Below, piece after piece: positions 1 through 9,160 of a stretch of 64,000 bases of DNA. A model generated the notes under the pieces. It ran no database searches and was not told where the DNA came from. It was given only the letters and a program-made list of their open reading frames with translations. Origin of the DNA: Victivallales bacterium. GTDB lineage: Bacteria; Verrucomicrobiota; Lentisphaeria; Oligosphaerales; Oligosphaeraceae. The DNA lies in assembly GCA_017535315.1 (NCBI GenBank), contig JAFXUD010000012.1, forward strand, positions 124,001 through 188,000. Direction: 5' to 3'. Each line of letters opens with the position of its first letter. Positions within the stretch are counted from its first letter, which is position 1. Made by a program: the position numbers and the translations under genes.

Positions 1-215
1 ACTGCCCCGCGCATCGCTCCAGAAAGGCAGAGGCTCCCAGGCTTCTCATGACCAACCGTCGCGTCGAACTCCGCCTTGCCAGGCTTGCCCGTTGGAAACC
101 ATATTCTGTATTCGGGAATGCGCTCCCCTGAATCAAACGGTTCAAAGAAGCCGTCAGCCCATGCTGCAATTGTCATTAACAGGCAAAATAACAAACCGAT
201 TCTATACATCATCAT
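1..215 (-). CDS. Partial secreted protein, N-terminus only
   Basis: Only the first 71 codons are in the window; the rest lies to the left. Three consecutive ATG codons (215, 212, 209) can start it. They are followed by a hydrophobic stretch (about residues 5-16) ending in ITAAWADG, a plausible signal-peptidase I site. The mature part begins FFEPFDSGERIPEYRIWFP, and the later GHEKPGSLCLSG resembles the start of a carbohydrate-binding-type beta-sandwich; that is inference from a short fragment. The neighbouring genes are secreted glycan-active enzymes, so a similar envelope or extracellular role is likely. The ribosome-binding site is weak (AAAGAGTGG just before the ATGs). Confidence 0.55.
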   Translation of the reverse strand, partial: MMMYRIGLLFCLLMTIAAWADGFFEPFDSGERIPEYRIWFPTGKPGKAEFDATVGHEKPGSLCLSGAMRGA

Positions 216-248
216 CCACTCTTTGAAGGTCGTTTAGGTTCTTTCGTT

Positions 249-747
249 GTAACTATTCAGAAGGGTAAGCCGCGTAGCGGCGGCAAGAGCATAGCCGTGG
301 GTGAAGCGAGCGCCTACGGCGCGAGCGAAGCCCACGGGCTGGCAATACCCCGTTACTATTCAGAAGGGTAAGCCGCGTAGCGGCGGCAAGAGCATAGCCG
401 TGGGTGAAGCGAGCGCCTTCGGCGCGAGCGAAGCCCACGGGCTGGCAATACCCCGTAACTATTCAGAAGGGTAAGCCGCGTAGCGGCGGCAAGAGCATAG
501 CCGTGGGTGAAGCGAGCGCCTTCGGCGCGAGCGAAACCCACGGGCTGGCAATACCCCGTGACTATTCAGAAGGGTAAGCCGCGTAGCGGCGGCAAGAGCA
601 TAGCCATGGGTGAAGCGAGCGCCTTCGGCGCGAGCGAAACCCACGGGCTGGCGATGCCCCTGGTTCCTTTGCGCCATGCCGCGTAGCGCAGCGGAGCGGC
701 ACGGCGCAGAAAAGCTGGCGACCTGTGCTCCCCTTCTGAATAGTTAC
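249..747 (+). mobile_element. MITE-like element, copy 1, with tandemly amplified left part
   Basis: The ends are perfect 17-bp inverted repeats (GTAACTATTCAGAAGGG and its complement). The element is flanked by a perfect 8-bp direct repeat, CTTTCGTT, at 241-248 and 748-755, which is good evidence of transposition. The left 103 bp, including the terminal repeat, occurs four times in tandem (starting near 252, 355, 458 and 561). The interior contains palindromes around the CCGTGGGT...ACCCACGG and GCCGCGTAGCG...CGGCACGGCG segments. There is no transposase. GTAA ends with 8-bp duplications are the pattern I know from IS66-family elements, so an IS66 transposase could mobilise it in trans (inference). 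Confidence 0.8.
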
Positions 748-843
748 CTTTCGTTTTTATTCCTTTTGTCGTTTAGTTCGTTTATCAACTAAAAACATAA
801 TACCAAAGAAGCAAAATACAAGGTGGAATCAGAATCATCTCAC

Positions 844-871
844 TTGACAAAGCCCAAAAACAAATTAAAAT
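844..871 (+). promoter_or_regulatory. Sigma70-type promoter for the beta-helix gene
   Basis: A perfect TTGACA at 844-849 and TAAAAT at 866-871 are separated by 16 bp. They lie about 44 bp upstream of the ATG at 915. Confidence 0.5.
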
Positions 872-914
872 GATATAGAACTCTTTCCCCACAATTTAAA
901 ATACCTCAACTGCC

Positions 915-3464
915 ATGAAAAGAACATCACACAGTACCCTCATCTCCTTTCTGAGCCTCCTGGTCCTCTCCTTGCCGCTGATGGCCGTTGACCTCACGGC
1001 TTTTAAAACAGAGGATAACAACTGGAGTGACGCCTTCGAGGCGGCCAGGAAGGTGTCGCGTGAAATCACCCTTCGAAGTGGCAAATACGATTTGCAGCGC
1101 ACCATCGAAGTCGGCGACGGCATGACGCTCTTTTTCGAGGATGGTGCAGAGTTAACCACGTCGGTGATATCTCTCATCCACCATACAGGCGGCACCTTGC
1201 TCTTGGAGGGGCGCGGAATTCCAGGCGTGCTTAGCAGCAGCGCAACGGGCGAACGGGGGTGGATGAATCCGAACCGCGCTTCCATCATCGACCTCAACGA
1301 CCCCTCTGCGGACAATCCGCCCACGCTGATTCTGCGCAACATGGAGTTCAGGGGGTTCAACGGTATCGATGGCTATTGGATGAAAGACGGCGACAGAAAT
1401 GCCACAAAGAACGCCATCGCCGCACTTGAGATTGACAACTGCCGATTCTTCTGTACGGAAAAAGGCGTTGCAGCCAATGGTTCGACTATTCAACGCGCAC
1501 GCATCGAAAACTGCCTTTTCGAAGGGTGTGACAACCCCATCCACCTGAACGTTCCGATGCCTGGCGGAATTAGCGTGCTGAACAATGAACTGCGCGACTT
1601 CGGGCGCTGCGGAATGCAATTGGGCAAGGGCGGGCAGGTCTCCGATGGATGCACCACGCATCTCTCCAATGCCATCGTCAAGGGAAACCGCCTGCTGAAG
1701 GGCGGACGCGGCTCCAAAGTCACGGAAAGCTACATCCATGGCATCCTCATCTACGGGAACAATGTCGTCGTGGAGGGTAATATCGTGCGCGATGTCACCC
1801 GAGGCGAACCTGTGCCTGGCGAACCCATCGGCCATCAGATTGTCCAGGAGGACGGCACGGCGCTGCGCGGGCACTGGGTGGAGCGTGACGGCAAGCGAGT
1901 GCGGCTTGCAGGCTCTGCCATCTACCTGAAGGCGAACCGTTCGCTGGTGATGGGCAACATTTGCACTAATTCAGGTTATCGCTCCGTCATTGAAATCAAG
2001 ACGGGCGGCAAGGAGCCGTTTGTATCCGTCTGCAACAACATCGTCGATGGCAGGTCGCTGGACATAGACGAGAGTTTCGGCTTCGAGTGCAACAGCGGAC
2101 GTTCCGTCTGGATGAACAACGTGGTCTATGACATGCCGCATCAGGCGTTTGTCGTGCGCAGCGGATATGAGAACACTTTTTTGAACAACCTCATCGTCAA
2201 TGCAAAGGTCGGGTTTGGCCTGTCGGGGACCGTTCCAGGGCAGGGGGAGTGGATCAACGGCAACCGCTTCGTCAATGTGGAGGTGCCCGTCGCATTTGAC
2301 GGAAAGGAGGCGCGCCCTGCCAACATCCCCGAAGCCATCTTGCCAGGTCCTGTCTATCTGAACGAGACGGCGGAACTTCCCGAACCATCTGCAGAGTGGA
2401 ACGGACGAATGCTTGTCCACGGCAAAACCATCTATCTGGGCATTGTCGATGGCGGTGTCAGCAAGTGGATGGAGTTCAGCGGAAAGGTGATAGAGCCGAA
2501 GCAATATGTTGTCGTCGGTCCAGAACTGGCCTTCAACGCAGACCAGTCTGGAAACGGACAGTCATCGGACCCTGCCCTGAACGACCCTGCCTTCCCTGGC
2601 TGGGCCATCACGATGCGTACCGCCACGGAAAAGCCGCTCGACCCCCACGATGGATTCGTCACCTTTGACACGGAAAACTGCAAGACGGGCGGACGCTCCA
2701 TGAAGGTGCTTTTCCCTGAGCACGGCTCCGAGTGGAGGGCACGCCAGAGAATACAGATACAGCCAGGAAACCGCTACCGTGCCACGGCCTTGGTGCGCGG
2801 CGAGGAGCCGCGCAATTTCTACCTCTCCGTTACCTGCAACGGCAGGAGCGTGCAGGCGCGGGGCATTGAAACGCAGGATTGGCAGACACTCAGCGTGGAG
2901 TTCAATGCAACCTCCAGTTTCTGCGATTTCATCATACGCGGTGCGAAGACCTCGCCAGGCAAGGGTGCCTGGGTCGATTCCATCTCCCTGCGGAAAATAG
3001 TAGAGGAGGGAGCCGAAAATCAAGCAGACGATGACCCCCTTGCTGGACTGGTACCCGTTGGCGACGAGTTGATGGCGATGCCTCAAGCCGAGGATGGCAA
3101 GCTGAAAAAAGGATGGAGCGTTGCAGGCTGTGCGCATGAACTCTCCACAACGGATGGAACGTTCCGCCTTCAGGCGGCGGCAAACGGAAATCTCTCCCTT
3201 TCAACCACAGTTGCGTTGGAAGCAGGAACCTATCGCTATGAACTGGAATTCGCCGAAGAAACCGCTAAATTCCGCTTGAGCGCAAAACTGGCCGATGGCA
3301 AGCGCCTGGCAGGGAAGGCGGTCAGCGCCTTGAAATACCAATGCTGTTTTACTATTGATGCGCCTGGCAAAGTACAGTTGGGGCTCTGGGGAGGCACTTT
3401 GACGCCTGGCGAAAGCTGTACCCTGAAAAACGTCTCGCTGCGGGCACTGGCACCAGCACAGTAG
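915..3464 (+). CDS. Secreted right-handed beta-helix protein with C-terminal carbohydrate-binding-like domain
   Basis: 849 residues. A signal peptide (residues 1-24, KR followed by a Leu-rich core ending LPLMAVD) predicts export. Residues about 50-450 show the Asn-rich short-strand periodicity of parallel beta-helix (pectate-lyase-like) proteins, for example ILRNMEF, LEIDNCRF, ARIENCLFEGC, ILIYGNNVVVEGN and VWMNNVVYDM. Such folds act as polysaccharide lyases, epimerases or hydrolases. I cannot name the substrate or the catalytic residues. Residues about 560-690 (GRSMKVLFPEHG, FYLSVTCNGRSVQ, SFCDFIIRG, GAWVDSISLR) look like a CBM4/9-type beta-sandwich, and a second sandwich may follow at 735-845. 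The gene stands alone behind its own promoter and is followed by a G-rich palindromic repeat. Confidence 0.7.
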   Translation: MKRTSHSTLISFLSLLVLSLPLMAVDLTAFKTEDNNWSDAFEAARKVSREITLRSGKYDLQRTIEVGDGMTLFFEDGAELTTSVISLIHHTGGTLLLEGRGIPGVLSSSATGERGWMNPNRASIIDLNDPSADNPPTLILRNMEFRGFNGIDGYWMKDGDRNATKNAIAALEIDNCRFFCTEKGVAANGSTIQRARIENCLFEGCDNPIHLNVPMPGGISVLNNELRDFGRCGMQLGKGGQVSDGCTTHLSNAIVKGNRLLKGGRGSKVTESYIHGILIYGNNVVVEGNIVRDVTRGEPVPGEPIGHQIVQEDGTALRGHWVERDGKRVRLAGSAIYLKANRSLVMGNICTNSGYRSVIEIKTGGKEPFVSVCNNIVDGRSLDIDESFGFECNSGRSVWMNNVVYDMPHQAFVVRSGYENTFLNNLIVNAKVGFGLSGTVPGQGEWINGNRFVNVEVPVAFDGKEARPANIPEAILPGPVYLNETAELPEPSAEWNGRMLVHGKTIYLGIVDGGVSKWMEFSGKVIEPKQYVVVGPELAFNADQSGNGQSSDPALNDPAFPGWAITMRTATEKPLDPHDGFVTFDTENCKTGGRSMKVLFPEHGSEWRARQRIQIQPGNRYRATALVRGEEPRNFYLSVTCNGRSVQARGIETQDWQTLSVEFNATSSFCDFIIRGAKTSPGKGAWVDSISLRKIVEEGAENQADDDPLAGLVPVGDELMAMPQAEDGKLKKGWSVAGCAHELSTTDGTFRLQAAANGNLSLSTTVALEAGTYRYELEFAEETAKFRLSAKLADGKRLAGKAVSALKYQCCFTIDAPGKVQLGLWGGTLTPGESCTLKNVSLRALAPAQ

Positions 3465-3474
3465 TGCCTGGCAC

Positions 3475-3620
3475 GAAAAGGGACGGGAGAGACGGGAAAG
3501 ACGGGAGGGATAGAGAAATGCAACTCTTCGCTGTCCCTCCCGTCTCTCTCGTACCTTTGAGGTCTTATTTCAACTTTTCTCTGTCCCTCCCGTCTCTCCC
3601 GTCCCTCTCGTCCCTTTGAT
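3475..3620. repeat. G-rich palindromic gene-end repeat (GGGACGGGA family)
   Basis: A purine arm built of GGGACGGGAGAGAC-like units runs into pyrimidine arms of GTCCCTCCCGTCTCT-like units, so the region can fold into a long hairpin. It starts 13 bp after a stop codon and lies between convergent genes, where it could serve as a bidirectional terminator. Similar blocks lie at 8566-8985, 33995-34105, 35574-35855 and 54968-55040. Confidence 0.65.
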
Positions 3621-3623
3621 GGC

Positions 3624-6600
3624 TTATTTCAGCATAAGAGTATAAGTGGTATTGGGTGGCTGATGCCACGACTGCGGAAATGCAGGAAGGTTGTGCAATT
3701 TGACCTCAACTGGACGAGAAGTATGGACACCTAGCGTGGCACGTCCCAACCACACTGGCGCACGAGGTGTGACTTCCACCGCAGGCAGCCCCCTTTGTAT
3801 GGCGATTGCGCGAATCAGCGCAGTTGGAACCACTGGGATGGCTGACCAGAGCAGGAGGGCCCCGCTGTCCTGGCGCATGGCCAGCGCAATTCGCCCATCG
3901 GCTGTTCGTGCCAATGGCGTCAGCCCTTTTGTCTCTTGCGGATAAGCGGCAAGCCCGCAGGTATGGCTCATCCGCTGAATTGTTCCCGCGGGAATATGGA
4001 ATAGCTGTTCGGCTTCAGGGGAAAACGTCATTTCAAGCAACTGCTTGTCACGCTGTACGTCAAATGCACAGCGGAACAACTGTGAGGGTAAGGTCGTGTT
4101 GATGGAACCACCGTTCAATAGTCCTGTGACAGGTGAGAACCAGAGCATATTGCGTGAGTCGGCGGCCAGTTTTGTCAGGCAGTCAGCTTGGGCTTTTGTG
4201 AGAGACAGTACGTTGAGCAGCAGAAACAGCCGATGTCTATCGGCAATGGCGGGTAAATCTTCAAGGTCGTAGAAATCGCATGCTAACCCAGAGCATAGCA
4301 GTTCATGATAGCCGCATTCGACCAGTTGGGCGTTCAACTGGCTGTCACGTGCCAGCAGAGCAGATGTTTTCTCCGATGTCAGAACGGCGCAATATGTCTG
4401 GGACGGCAAAACAGGTGGATTGCGTAAACGCAGTTCCTCATCCTGTTTGGCGAGGTTGGCTGCCAAAGCAAGCAGTCTGGGGTCTCCTGGAATCCAGCCA
4501 CGGCTGAAATCAAACCATCGCATGACGGCTCCTCCAGCCAGTTGGTTGGCAAACTCGCGTTCAATGATGGCGCGGCTGCCAGCCAGGGTGGCGGGGCGTC
4601 CCAGGCCATTGTCTGCGTTTGAGGGGCGGACATCGCATTCGGAAAGCAGCAGTTTGCCATGCAAACGTGCAGAAGCATCGGGGTACATGAAGCCGCCGAC
4701 ATCCCCCAAACGGCGTGTGCCATAGCGCGAAGGGGCCATAAGAATATCAACACTAGATGAGGCCAGCAGGCGGGATAGGCACTGGTGCCCTCCGTCATGA
4801 CTGCGCGGCCCATTCAAAATGTAATTGGTGTAGCCGTAGTAGGTTCCTGTCAACGTGCGGCCATCGGTGGCTTCCTTGACGCACTGGCATAACTCCATAA
4901 TGACGCTGCTAACTAAGTTGGAGATGGCTTCTGAAAAGTCAATCTGTGGCTGAAATGCGTCAGGCGGACGAAACTCGCCGTCAGACTGCAAACGCTGTTC
5001 TGGGGTTGGCAGGGGGATTTCGTCAAATGTGCGGTATTGAGTTTGCCACTCCAGGTTTAGTTTGTGGATATCGCGCTGATAGCATTCCTGAAGAAATCCG
5101 TGGTAAAATTGGCGGAAGTGAGGGCTGTAATCGATCATTTCGCCTCTGGCGGAGCCCCAATGGATCCACTCCCAGGTGATGCCAGAGCAGGGCAGAATGC
5201 TGATGACTCGTTCTCCAGCAGGAATGGATTTCAGATGAGCTATCAGCTTCTGAAGCATTGCCTTGCTGTCCTCCAGCCAAAGCCGTGAGGCCATGGAGGA
5301 GGTGGCTTCGGGAGTATCACGGTAGTTTTTGACGCGGAACTCTCCATGGTCATTTTGTATGCCCTCGTCGGGATGGCATTCCCTCCACCTCGGCCCTGGG
5401 TCTGTGACTGAGACACACAGGGAGATGGCCTGCTGTGGGTGGTGAAGCAAGACGCTCTGGAGGATATTGTCCGTTTCGGAGAAGTCTGGTGGGCCGTCCT
5501 CATGAAAGCGAAAAATGACTCTGGCGGTGGTCACAGGCATAATCTCTGCCATTTGGCAGGCATAGCGAATGGCATCATCGTTGGCAGGCGGGTCGGAAAG
5601 CAGGTACTCCATCGTGCCAATGGTCTCCTTTCCATTGAGATGATAGGCTGGACGCAAGTCGTTAAGAAGAACCTGAACCTTTGGTAGTCCAGCGATAGCT
5701 CCTTGTTGATGATGAAACTTGTTGGGAGAGAGAATCTTGCATGGAGTGCCATCCAGCATCGCCTCAATTTGATAGTCTCCAGTCGGAAGAAAACGCAGAT
5801 GCAGGGGCGAGGTTTCCACTTCGCCTTTTGTCAACATCTGGTCGGCCAAAATGGTGCGCGTTCTATTTCCCAGAAGCGCCAGAACAAGCCGTCCTTTGTC
5901 AGGTGAACATTGAAGCCTAGGTGTCCATACGGTTTCTGCCGTTGTTTCATCTGGCAGGTTCAGCAGGCGACAGGTGGGGGCGGTTGGTGGAACAGGACGC
6001 AGATTTGGGCTTTCCTGATGTAGGTACAGGGTGAATGAGGCATTGATCTCGGTGGCATTTCGCACGGCTAGGCGTATTTCCGCTGCCAACGGCATAAAAG
6101 GCAGGATTCCATCGCTGGTGCCACTTGCCAGCGTCTCCTGATGTGTGCCAAGTTTGGTGCTATAAAGGTCATATTGCTCTACAGTCAGTTCCAGGTTGGC
6201 AGTGGTAGTGGCGTGCCATAGCACGGGGGCTGAAAGCGGTATTTCGCGGCTCATGGCAGTGGTTGCACCTGCGGCCAGCAGAGTGGATTCTCCCCAGGGG
6301 GAACGCAGGGAACCAGGTGGCTCGGGGGGGATGACGGCGAGCCTGGTAAGGCAAACGTCTCCGTCGCCCTGGTAAAGGTCAATGCGGAGAAAGTCAATCG
6401 TCCCATGCCAATGAGGGTTTTGGGAAGCCAGAAACAGCAGTGTATCTCCCTCCAGCACGGAGCGGACGCTGGCGGCTTCCCTGAAATCTTCTCCCTTGGC
6501 GGCGAAGTAGAGCTTTCCCTGGGTTTCGGTGTTGGCACCCGACAGACGCAATTCCCCCAGTTCGTCGGCGTTGATTTCCAGCGTTGGGGAATAGAGCCGT

Positions 6601-6767
6601 CCATGATCGCCGCTTCGCAGAACGATGCCACGCCTCTTCTCAAAGCCAGAGCGGTTGAACAGCAGTGTGCGCCAGCCATGCCAGTCAGAACCAGTCCAAT
6701 CCAAATCAAGTGGTGCTGCAACAAGCAGACAACTCCATAGGCACAGAGTTATGATGGCTCTTTTCAT
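3624..6767 (-). CDS. Large secreted glycoside-hydrolase-like protein (GH42-like barrel)
   Basis: 1047 residues, with a short signal peptide (MKRAIITLCLWSCLLVAAP). The first 330 residues look like beta-sandwich modules. Residues about 380-750 fit a TIM barrel of clan GH-A: TARVIFRFHEDG, SLCVSVTDPG, ISILPCSGITWEWIHWG (candidate acid/base Glu near 531), IHKLNLEWQ, LTGTYYGY and KLLLSECDVRP (candidate second Glu). The order of pieces, with a later Rossmann-like domain (TYCAVLTSEK... LLCSGLACDFYDLEDLP... HRLFLLLNVLSL), matches GH42 beta-galactosidase architecture: barrel, then a glutamine-amidotransferase-like trimerisation domain, then a beta domain. Substrate unknown. It is probably cotranscribed with the upstream gene, which ends only 12 bp before its start. 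Confidence 0.6.
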   Translation of the reverse strand: MKRAIITLCLWSCLLVAAPLDLDWTGSDWHGWRTLLFNRSGFEKRRGIVLRSGDHGRLYSPTLEINADELGELRLSGANTETQGKLYFAAKGEDFREAASVRSVLEGDTLLFLASQNPHWHGTIDFLRIDLYQGDGDVCLTRLAVIPPEPPGSLRSPWGESTLLAAGATTAMSREIPLSAPVLWHATTTANLELTVEQYDLYSTKLGTHQETLASGTSDGILPFMPLAAEIRLAVRNATEINASFTLYLHQESPNLRPVPPTAPTCRLLNLPDETTAETVWTPRLQCSPDKGRLVLALLGNRTRTILADQMLTKGEVETSPLHLRFLPTGDYQIEAMLDGTPCKILSPNKFHHQQGAIAGLPKVQVLLNDLRPAYHLNGKETIGTMEYLLSDPPANDDAIRYACQMAEIMPVTTARVIFRFHEDGPPDFSETDNILQSVLLHHPQQAISLCVSVTDPGPRWRECHPDEGIQNDHGEFRVKNYRDTPEATSSMASRLWLEDSKAMLQKLIAHLKSIPAGERVISILPCSGITWEWIHWGSARGEMIDYSPHFRQFYHGFLQECYQRDIHKLNLEWQTQYRTFDEIPLPTPEQRLQSDGEFRPPDAFQPQIDFSEAISNLVSSVIMELCQCVKEATDGRTLTGTYYGYTNYILNGPRSHDGGHQCLSRLLASSSVDILMAPSRYGTRRLGDVGGFMYPDASARLHGKLLLSECDVRPSNADNGLGRPATLAGSRAIIEREFANQLAGGAVMRWFDFSRGWIPGDPRLLALAANLAKQDEELRLRNPPVLPSQTYCAVLTSEKTSALLARDSQLNAQLVECGYHELLCSGLACDFYDLEDLPAIADRHRLFLLLNVLSLTKAQADCLTKLAADSRNMLWFSPVTGLLNGGSINTTLPSQLFRCAFDVQRDKQLLEMTFSPEAEQLFHIPAGTIQRMSHTCGLAAYPQETKGLTPLARTADGRIALAMRQDSGALLLWSAIPVVPTALIRAIAIQRGLPAVEVTPRAPVWLGRATLGVHTSRPVEVKLHNLPAFPQSWHQPPNTTYTLMLK

Positions 6768-6779
6768 TGTTTTTAGGTA

Positions 6780-7952
6780 CTATTTCTTAATTTGCCAGAT
6801 GAAAGTCTCCCATGGGAGTGCGGTAGGGACGTTTATAACGCCCTTCTGCCAGGTTGCGCCGCTCTCTTTGCGTGTGAAGCCCCAGGAAACAAGCTCTCCG
6901 TCAGACGGACGATTTGCGAAGGCCGTGAAATCAACCGTCAGGGGACGGTTCTCCTTGCTGTCATTCGCAAGAATAACGACTGTGCCTGCCTCTGTGTCGA
7001 ATGATGCGAACGATACCTTGTTGGCAATGTCGATGCTCTTGGAATCGCGCAAGGTTGGTTTCCATGGCTGCGGCACAAGCGTCAGGAAGGCACGGATGTC
7101 CTGAATGACGGGCTCCAAAGTTTCTGCCACGAAGGCACGCCCCTGCGGACGTTCCCGATGGCAGTGCGCTTCCGAGAAGAACCAGATACCGCGCACACCA
7201 TAGCAGAGGTCGGAGAAGAGCATGAAGCGCATTTCGGTGAGGTTGGGGTAGCGAAGGTTGGCCAGCCGTTCAGGGTCCTTGATGTTCTTGGTGAAGCAGG
7301 AGAAGTCCGTCGCCTGTGTCACGGCGAAGAAAGGCGTGCTCTTGTAGTTGTATGCGGTGGAGGCGTTGCGCATGGCGCGGCTGTGCCATTGGAGATTTTC
7401 GTTGGGGAAGGCCATGCCCCGCACAGGATAGTTGTCAAAGGCCCAGATATCGCTGTAGCCGCGGCTGTTCCAGTATTCGGCACGCTCGTTCATCACCAGC
7501 TCGGTCGGCTGACTGGCGATGCTCTTCACGAGGTTGTTGAGCTTGCGCACCTGCGGGAGCATGTTGGTGCCAGGTTCATCCCAAATCTGCCAGATGCCGA
7601 TGGCGGGATGGTCTTTGACGGCTTTCACCTGCGCTGCTATCTTCTCTTCCCAGTCAGGTTCGGTGTTCTTGCCAATGCGGATGTGCCCTGCAAGATCAAC
7701 CATCACCTTCATGTTGTGTTTTGCCGCCAAATCCAGCGAGGGAGCCATGTCCGTCTCCTTCCACAGACGGTAGCTGTGTACATAGTTGATGCCCATCTTC
7801 TCCATCCAGGCAAAGGTCTCCTCGTCCCAATGGAGTATTCCAAACATCCCGATGACAAATGGGTCTTTCTCCGCATCAAACCCTACCGCCTGCACCATGT
7901 TTATGCACATCAGGCACAAAGCAGTAACCATAATCTTTTTTCCAAAGCTCAT
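6780..7952 (-). CDS. Secreted (beta/alpha)8-barrel glycoside hydrolase, GH2/GH5-like
   Basis: 390 residues from the chosen ATG at 7952. That start has a good ribosome-binding site (AAAGAGGTCAACA before ATG) and begins directly with a signal peptide (MSFGKKIMVTALCLMCINMVQA). The reading frame is open upstream to 8021, but nothing there looks like protein. The barrel is seen in FVIGMFGILHWDE, MGINYVHSYRLW, MKVMVDLAGH, IGIWQIWDEPGTN (candidate acid/base Glu126), DIWAFDNYPVRG and VRGIWFFSEAH (candidate nucleophile Glu261). The C-terminal 100 residues are a beta domain (VVILANDSKENRPLTVDF). It is the first gene of a two-gene unit with the larger glycosidase downstream. Exact family and substrate are uncertain. 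Confidence 0.65.
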   Translation of the reverse strand: MSFGKKIMVTALCLMCINMVQAVGFDAEKDPFVIGMFGILHWDEETFAWMEKMGINYVHSYRLWKETDMAPSLDLAAKHNMKVMVDLAGHIRIGKNTEPDWEEKIAAQVKAVKDHPAIGIWQIWDEPGTNMLPQVRKLNNLVKSIASQPTELVMNERAEYWNSRGYSDIWAFDNYPVRGMAFPNENLQWHSRAMRNASTAYNYKSTPFFAVTQATDFSCFTKNIKDPERLANLRYPNLTEMRFMLFSDLCYGVRGIWFFSEAHCHRERPQGRAFVAETLEPVIQDIRAFLTLVPQPWKPTLRDSKSIDIANKVSFASFDTEAGTVVILANDSKENRPLTVDFTAFANRPSDGELVSWGFTRKESGATWQKGVINVPTALPWETFIWQIKK

Positions 7953-8267
7953 TGTTGACCTCTTTTTTGACACAATATGAGGGAATAGGAGAACCATCTG
8001 GGGGAGGAGCAAAACAATCAAAAAAAGAGCATGGTCGTAAAAAATCGGGGCCCCGCCCTTTAGGGTTGGGGAGCAATTTAGCCTGATTTCGAGGGCTTGT
8101 CAAGTCGGTTTTCTGCATAATTTTGATGATTCAAACATCATTTTATTTTTTTATAGGCGTGTGAAGAATGTTGTATATAAAAGTTGATGGTAACTATTGA
8201 GGTAATGTGTATTCGGTCATCTGTCCTGCACACTAAAGATAGTGCGTTGGTTAGATGGCGGAATGCT

Positions 8268-8314
8268 AAATAAGGGCATGTGACGTATTGAATATAGGTC
8301 ACATGCCCTTATTT
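8268..8314. terminator. Long perfect hairpin, probable terminator
   Basis: 17-bp perfect arms (AAATAAGGGCATGTGAC and its complement at 8298-8314) enclose a 13-nt loop. The arms end in A-rich and T-rich runs, so it could work in either direction. No coding sequence lies next to it, so it may end a non-coding transcript. Confidence 0.55.
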
Positions 8315-8318
8315 TCAC

Positions 8319-8445
8319 AACTAGCGCGAAATGCGCTAAGAGATGGGCGCAGTGGCTAAGGCAACGGCTCGAAGCCGCATTTTCATGCGGCGAAAGGCGT
8401 TACCGACGCCAATGTGTTCATGCCGACGCGCATTTCACGTTAGTT
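8319..8445. other. Nested palindromic element, unknown
   Basis: The outer arms at 8319-8336 and 8428-8445 are inverted copies with two mismatches. Inside lie several small perfect hairpins: GCGCGAAATGCGC, GGCTCGAAGCC, GCCGCATTTTCATGCGGC and GGCGTTACCGACGCC. The whole 127 bp could fold into a branched RNA or cruciform. No family was recognised. Confidence 0.5.
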
Positions 8446-8451
8446 TTTGAA

Positions 8452-8537
8452 TTACCTCTATTCAGAAGGGTAAGCCGTGTTAGCTGCGCTAGTAGCATAT
8501 CCGTGGGTGAAGCGAGCGACTTATGGCGCGAGCGACG
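8452..8537 (+). mobile_element. Truncated MITE-like element (left part)
   Basis: Begins with a degenerate end (CTATTCAGAAGGG) and the CCGTGGGTGAAGCGAGCG core, then breaks off into the 192-bp tandem repeat. No right end remains. Confidence 0.5.
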
Positions 8538-8549
8538 GGATGGACGGCC

Positions 8550-8990
8550 AAATTGCGTTAGGTCTTTAACATTGTCGCTCCCGTCTCTCCTGTCGCTCCC
8601 GTTCCTGTCTGCAACTTCTCCAACGAATCCGCCTTTAATGAGGGCAAGACCGTTCCAGCGCACGATTTCATCAGAATCAATTAGGTTATTCAAACGTAAT
8701 TATTCGGGACGGGAGGGACAGGAGGGACGGGAGGGACATCCCAATTGCGTTAGGTCTTTAGCATTGTCGCTTCCGTCTCTCCCGTCGCTCTCGTCCCTGT
8801 CTGCAACTTCTCCGACGAATCCGCCTTTAATGAGGGCAAGACCGTTCCAGCGCACGATTTCATCAGAATCAATTAGGTTATTCAGACGTAATTATTCGGG
8901 ACGGGAGAGACGGGAGAGACAGGAGGGACAGACCAATTGCGTTAGGTCTTTCGCTCTGTCGCTCCCGTTTCTCCCGTCGCACCTTTAGGC
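8550..8990. repeat. Tandem repeat, 192-bp period, carrying G-rich palindromes
   Basis: The marker AATTGCGTTAGGTCTTT starts at 8551, 8743 and 8935, giving an exact 192-bp period over two full copies and part of a third. Each unit holds CGTCTCTCCCGTCGCTCC-type and GGGACGGGAG-type arms around a conserved 110-bp insert. Open frames here are repeat translations, not genes. From 8990 to the promoter at 9067 nothing else was recognised. Confidence 0.75.
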
Positions 8991-9066
8991 GTTAATTCAG
9001 GAGACATCGTCGTTATATCCGTTGTGGCGTTAAAACGGTTTTACAACGAAAAAGCAAGGAGGAGAC

Positions 9067-9095
9067 TTGACAAGTACGAAAGAGCAAGCTAGATT
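9067..9095 (+). promoter_or_regulatory. Sigma70-type promoter of the lar operon
   Basis: TTGACA at 9067-9072 and TAGATT at 9090-9095 with an optimal 17-bp spacer, about 65 bp upstream of larE. Confidence 0.55.
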
Positions 9096-9160
9096 CTTCA
9101 AAGTGAGGAAAGGGATGGAAGAGATAAATGTATTGGTAGGGGAGAAGATGGGAAAATAGA

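Noticed and set aside
252-660. CRISPR array
   Set aside because: The 103-bp units are contiguous copies with no unique spacers.
253-792. Several small open frames in the repeats (GYALAAATRLTLLNS-like peptides)
   Set aside because: They are translations of the MITE sequence, repeated at each copy, without ribosome-binding sites.
8319-8445. Integron attC site
   Set aside because: The ends do not match the GTTRRRY/RYYYAAC core sites and no integrase is present.
8120-8460. tRNA gene
   Set aside because: Hairpins are present but no cloverleaf with T-loop sequence GTTCRA could be found.
8503-8988. 161-residue open frame
   Set aside because: It runs through the 192-bp tandem repeat and merely translates it.
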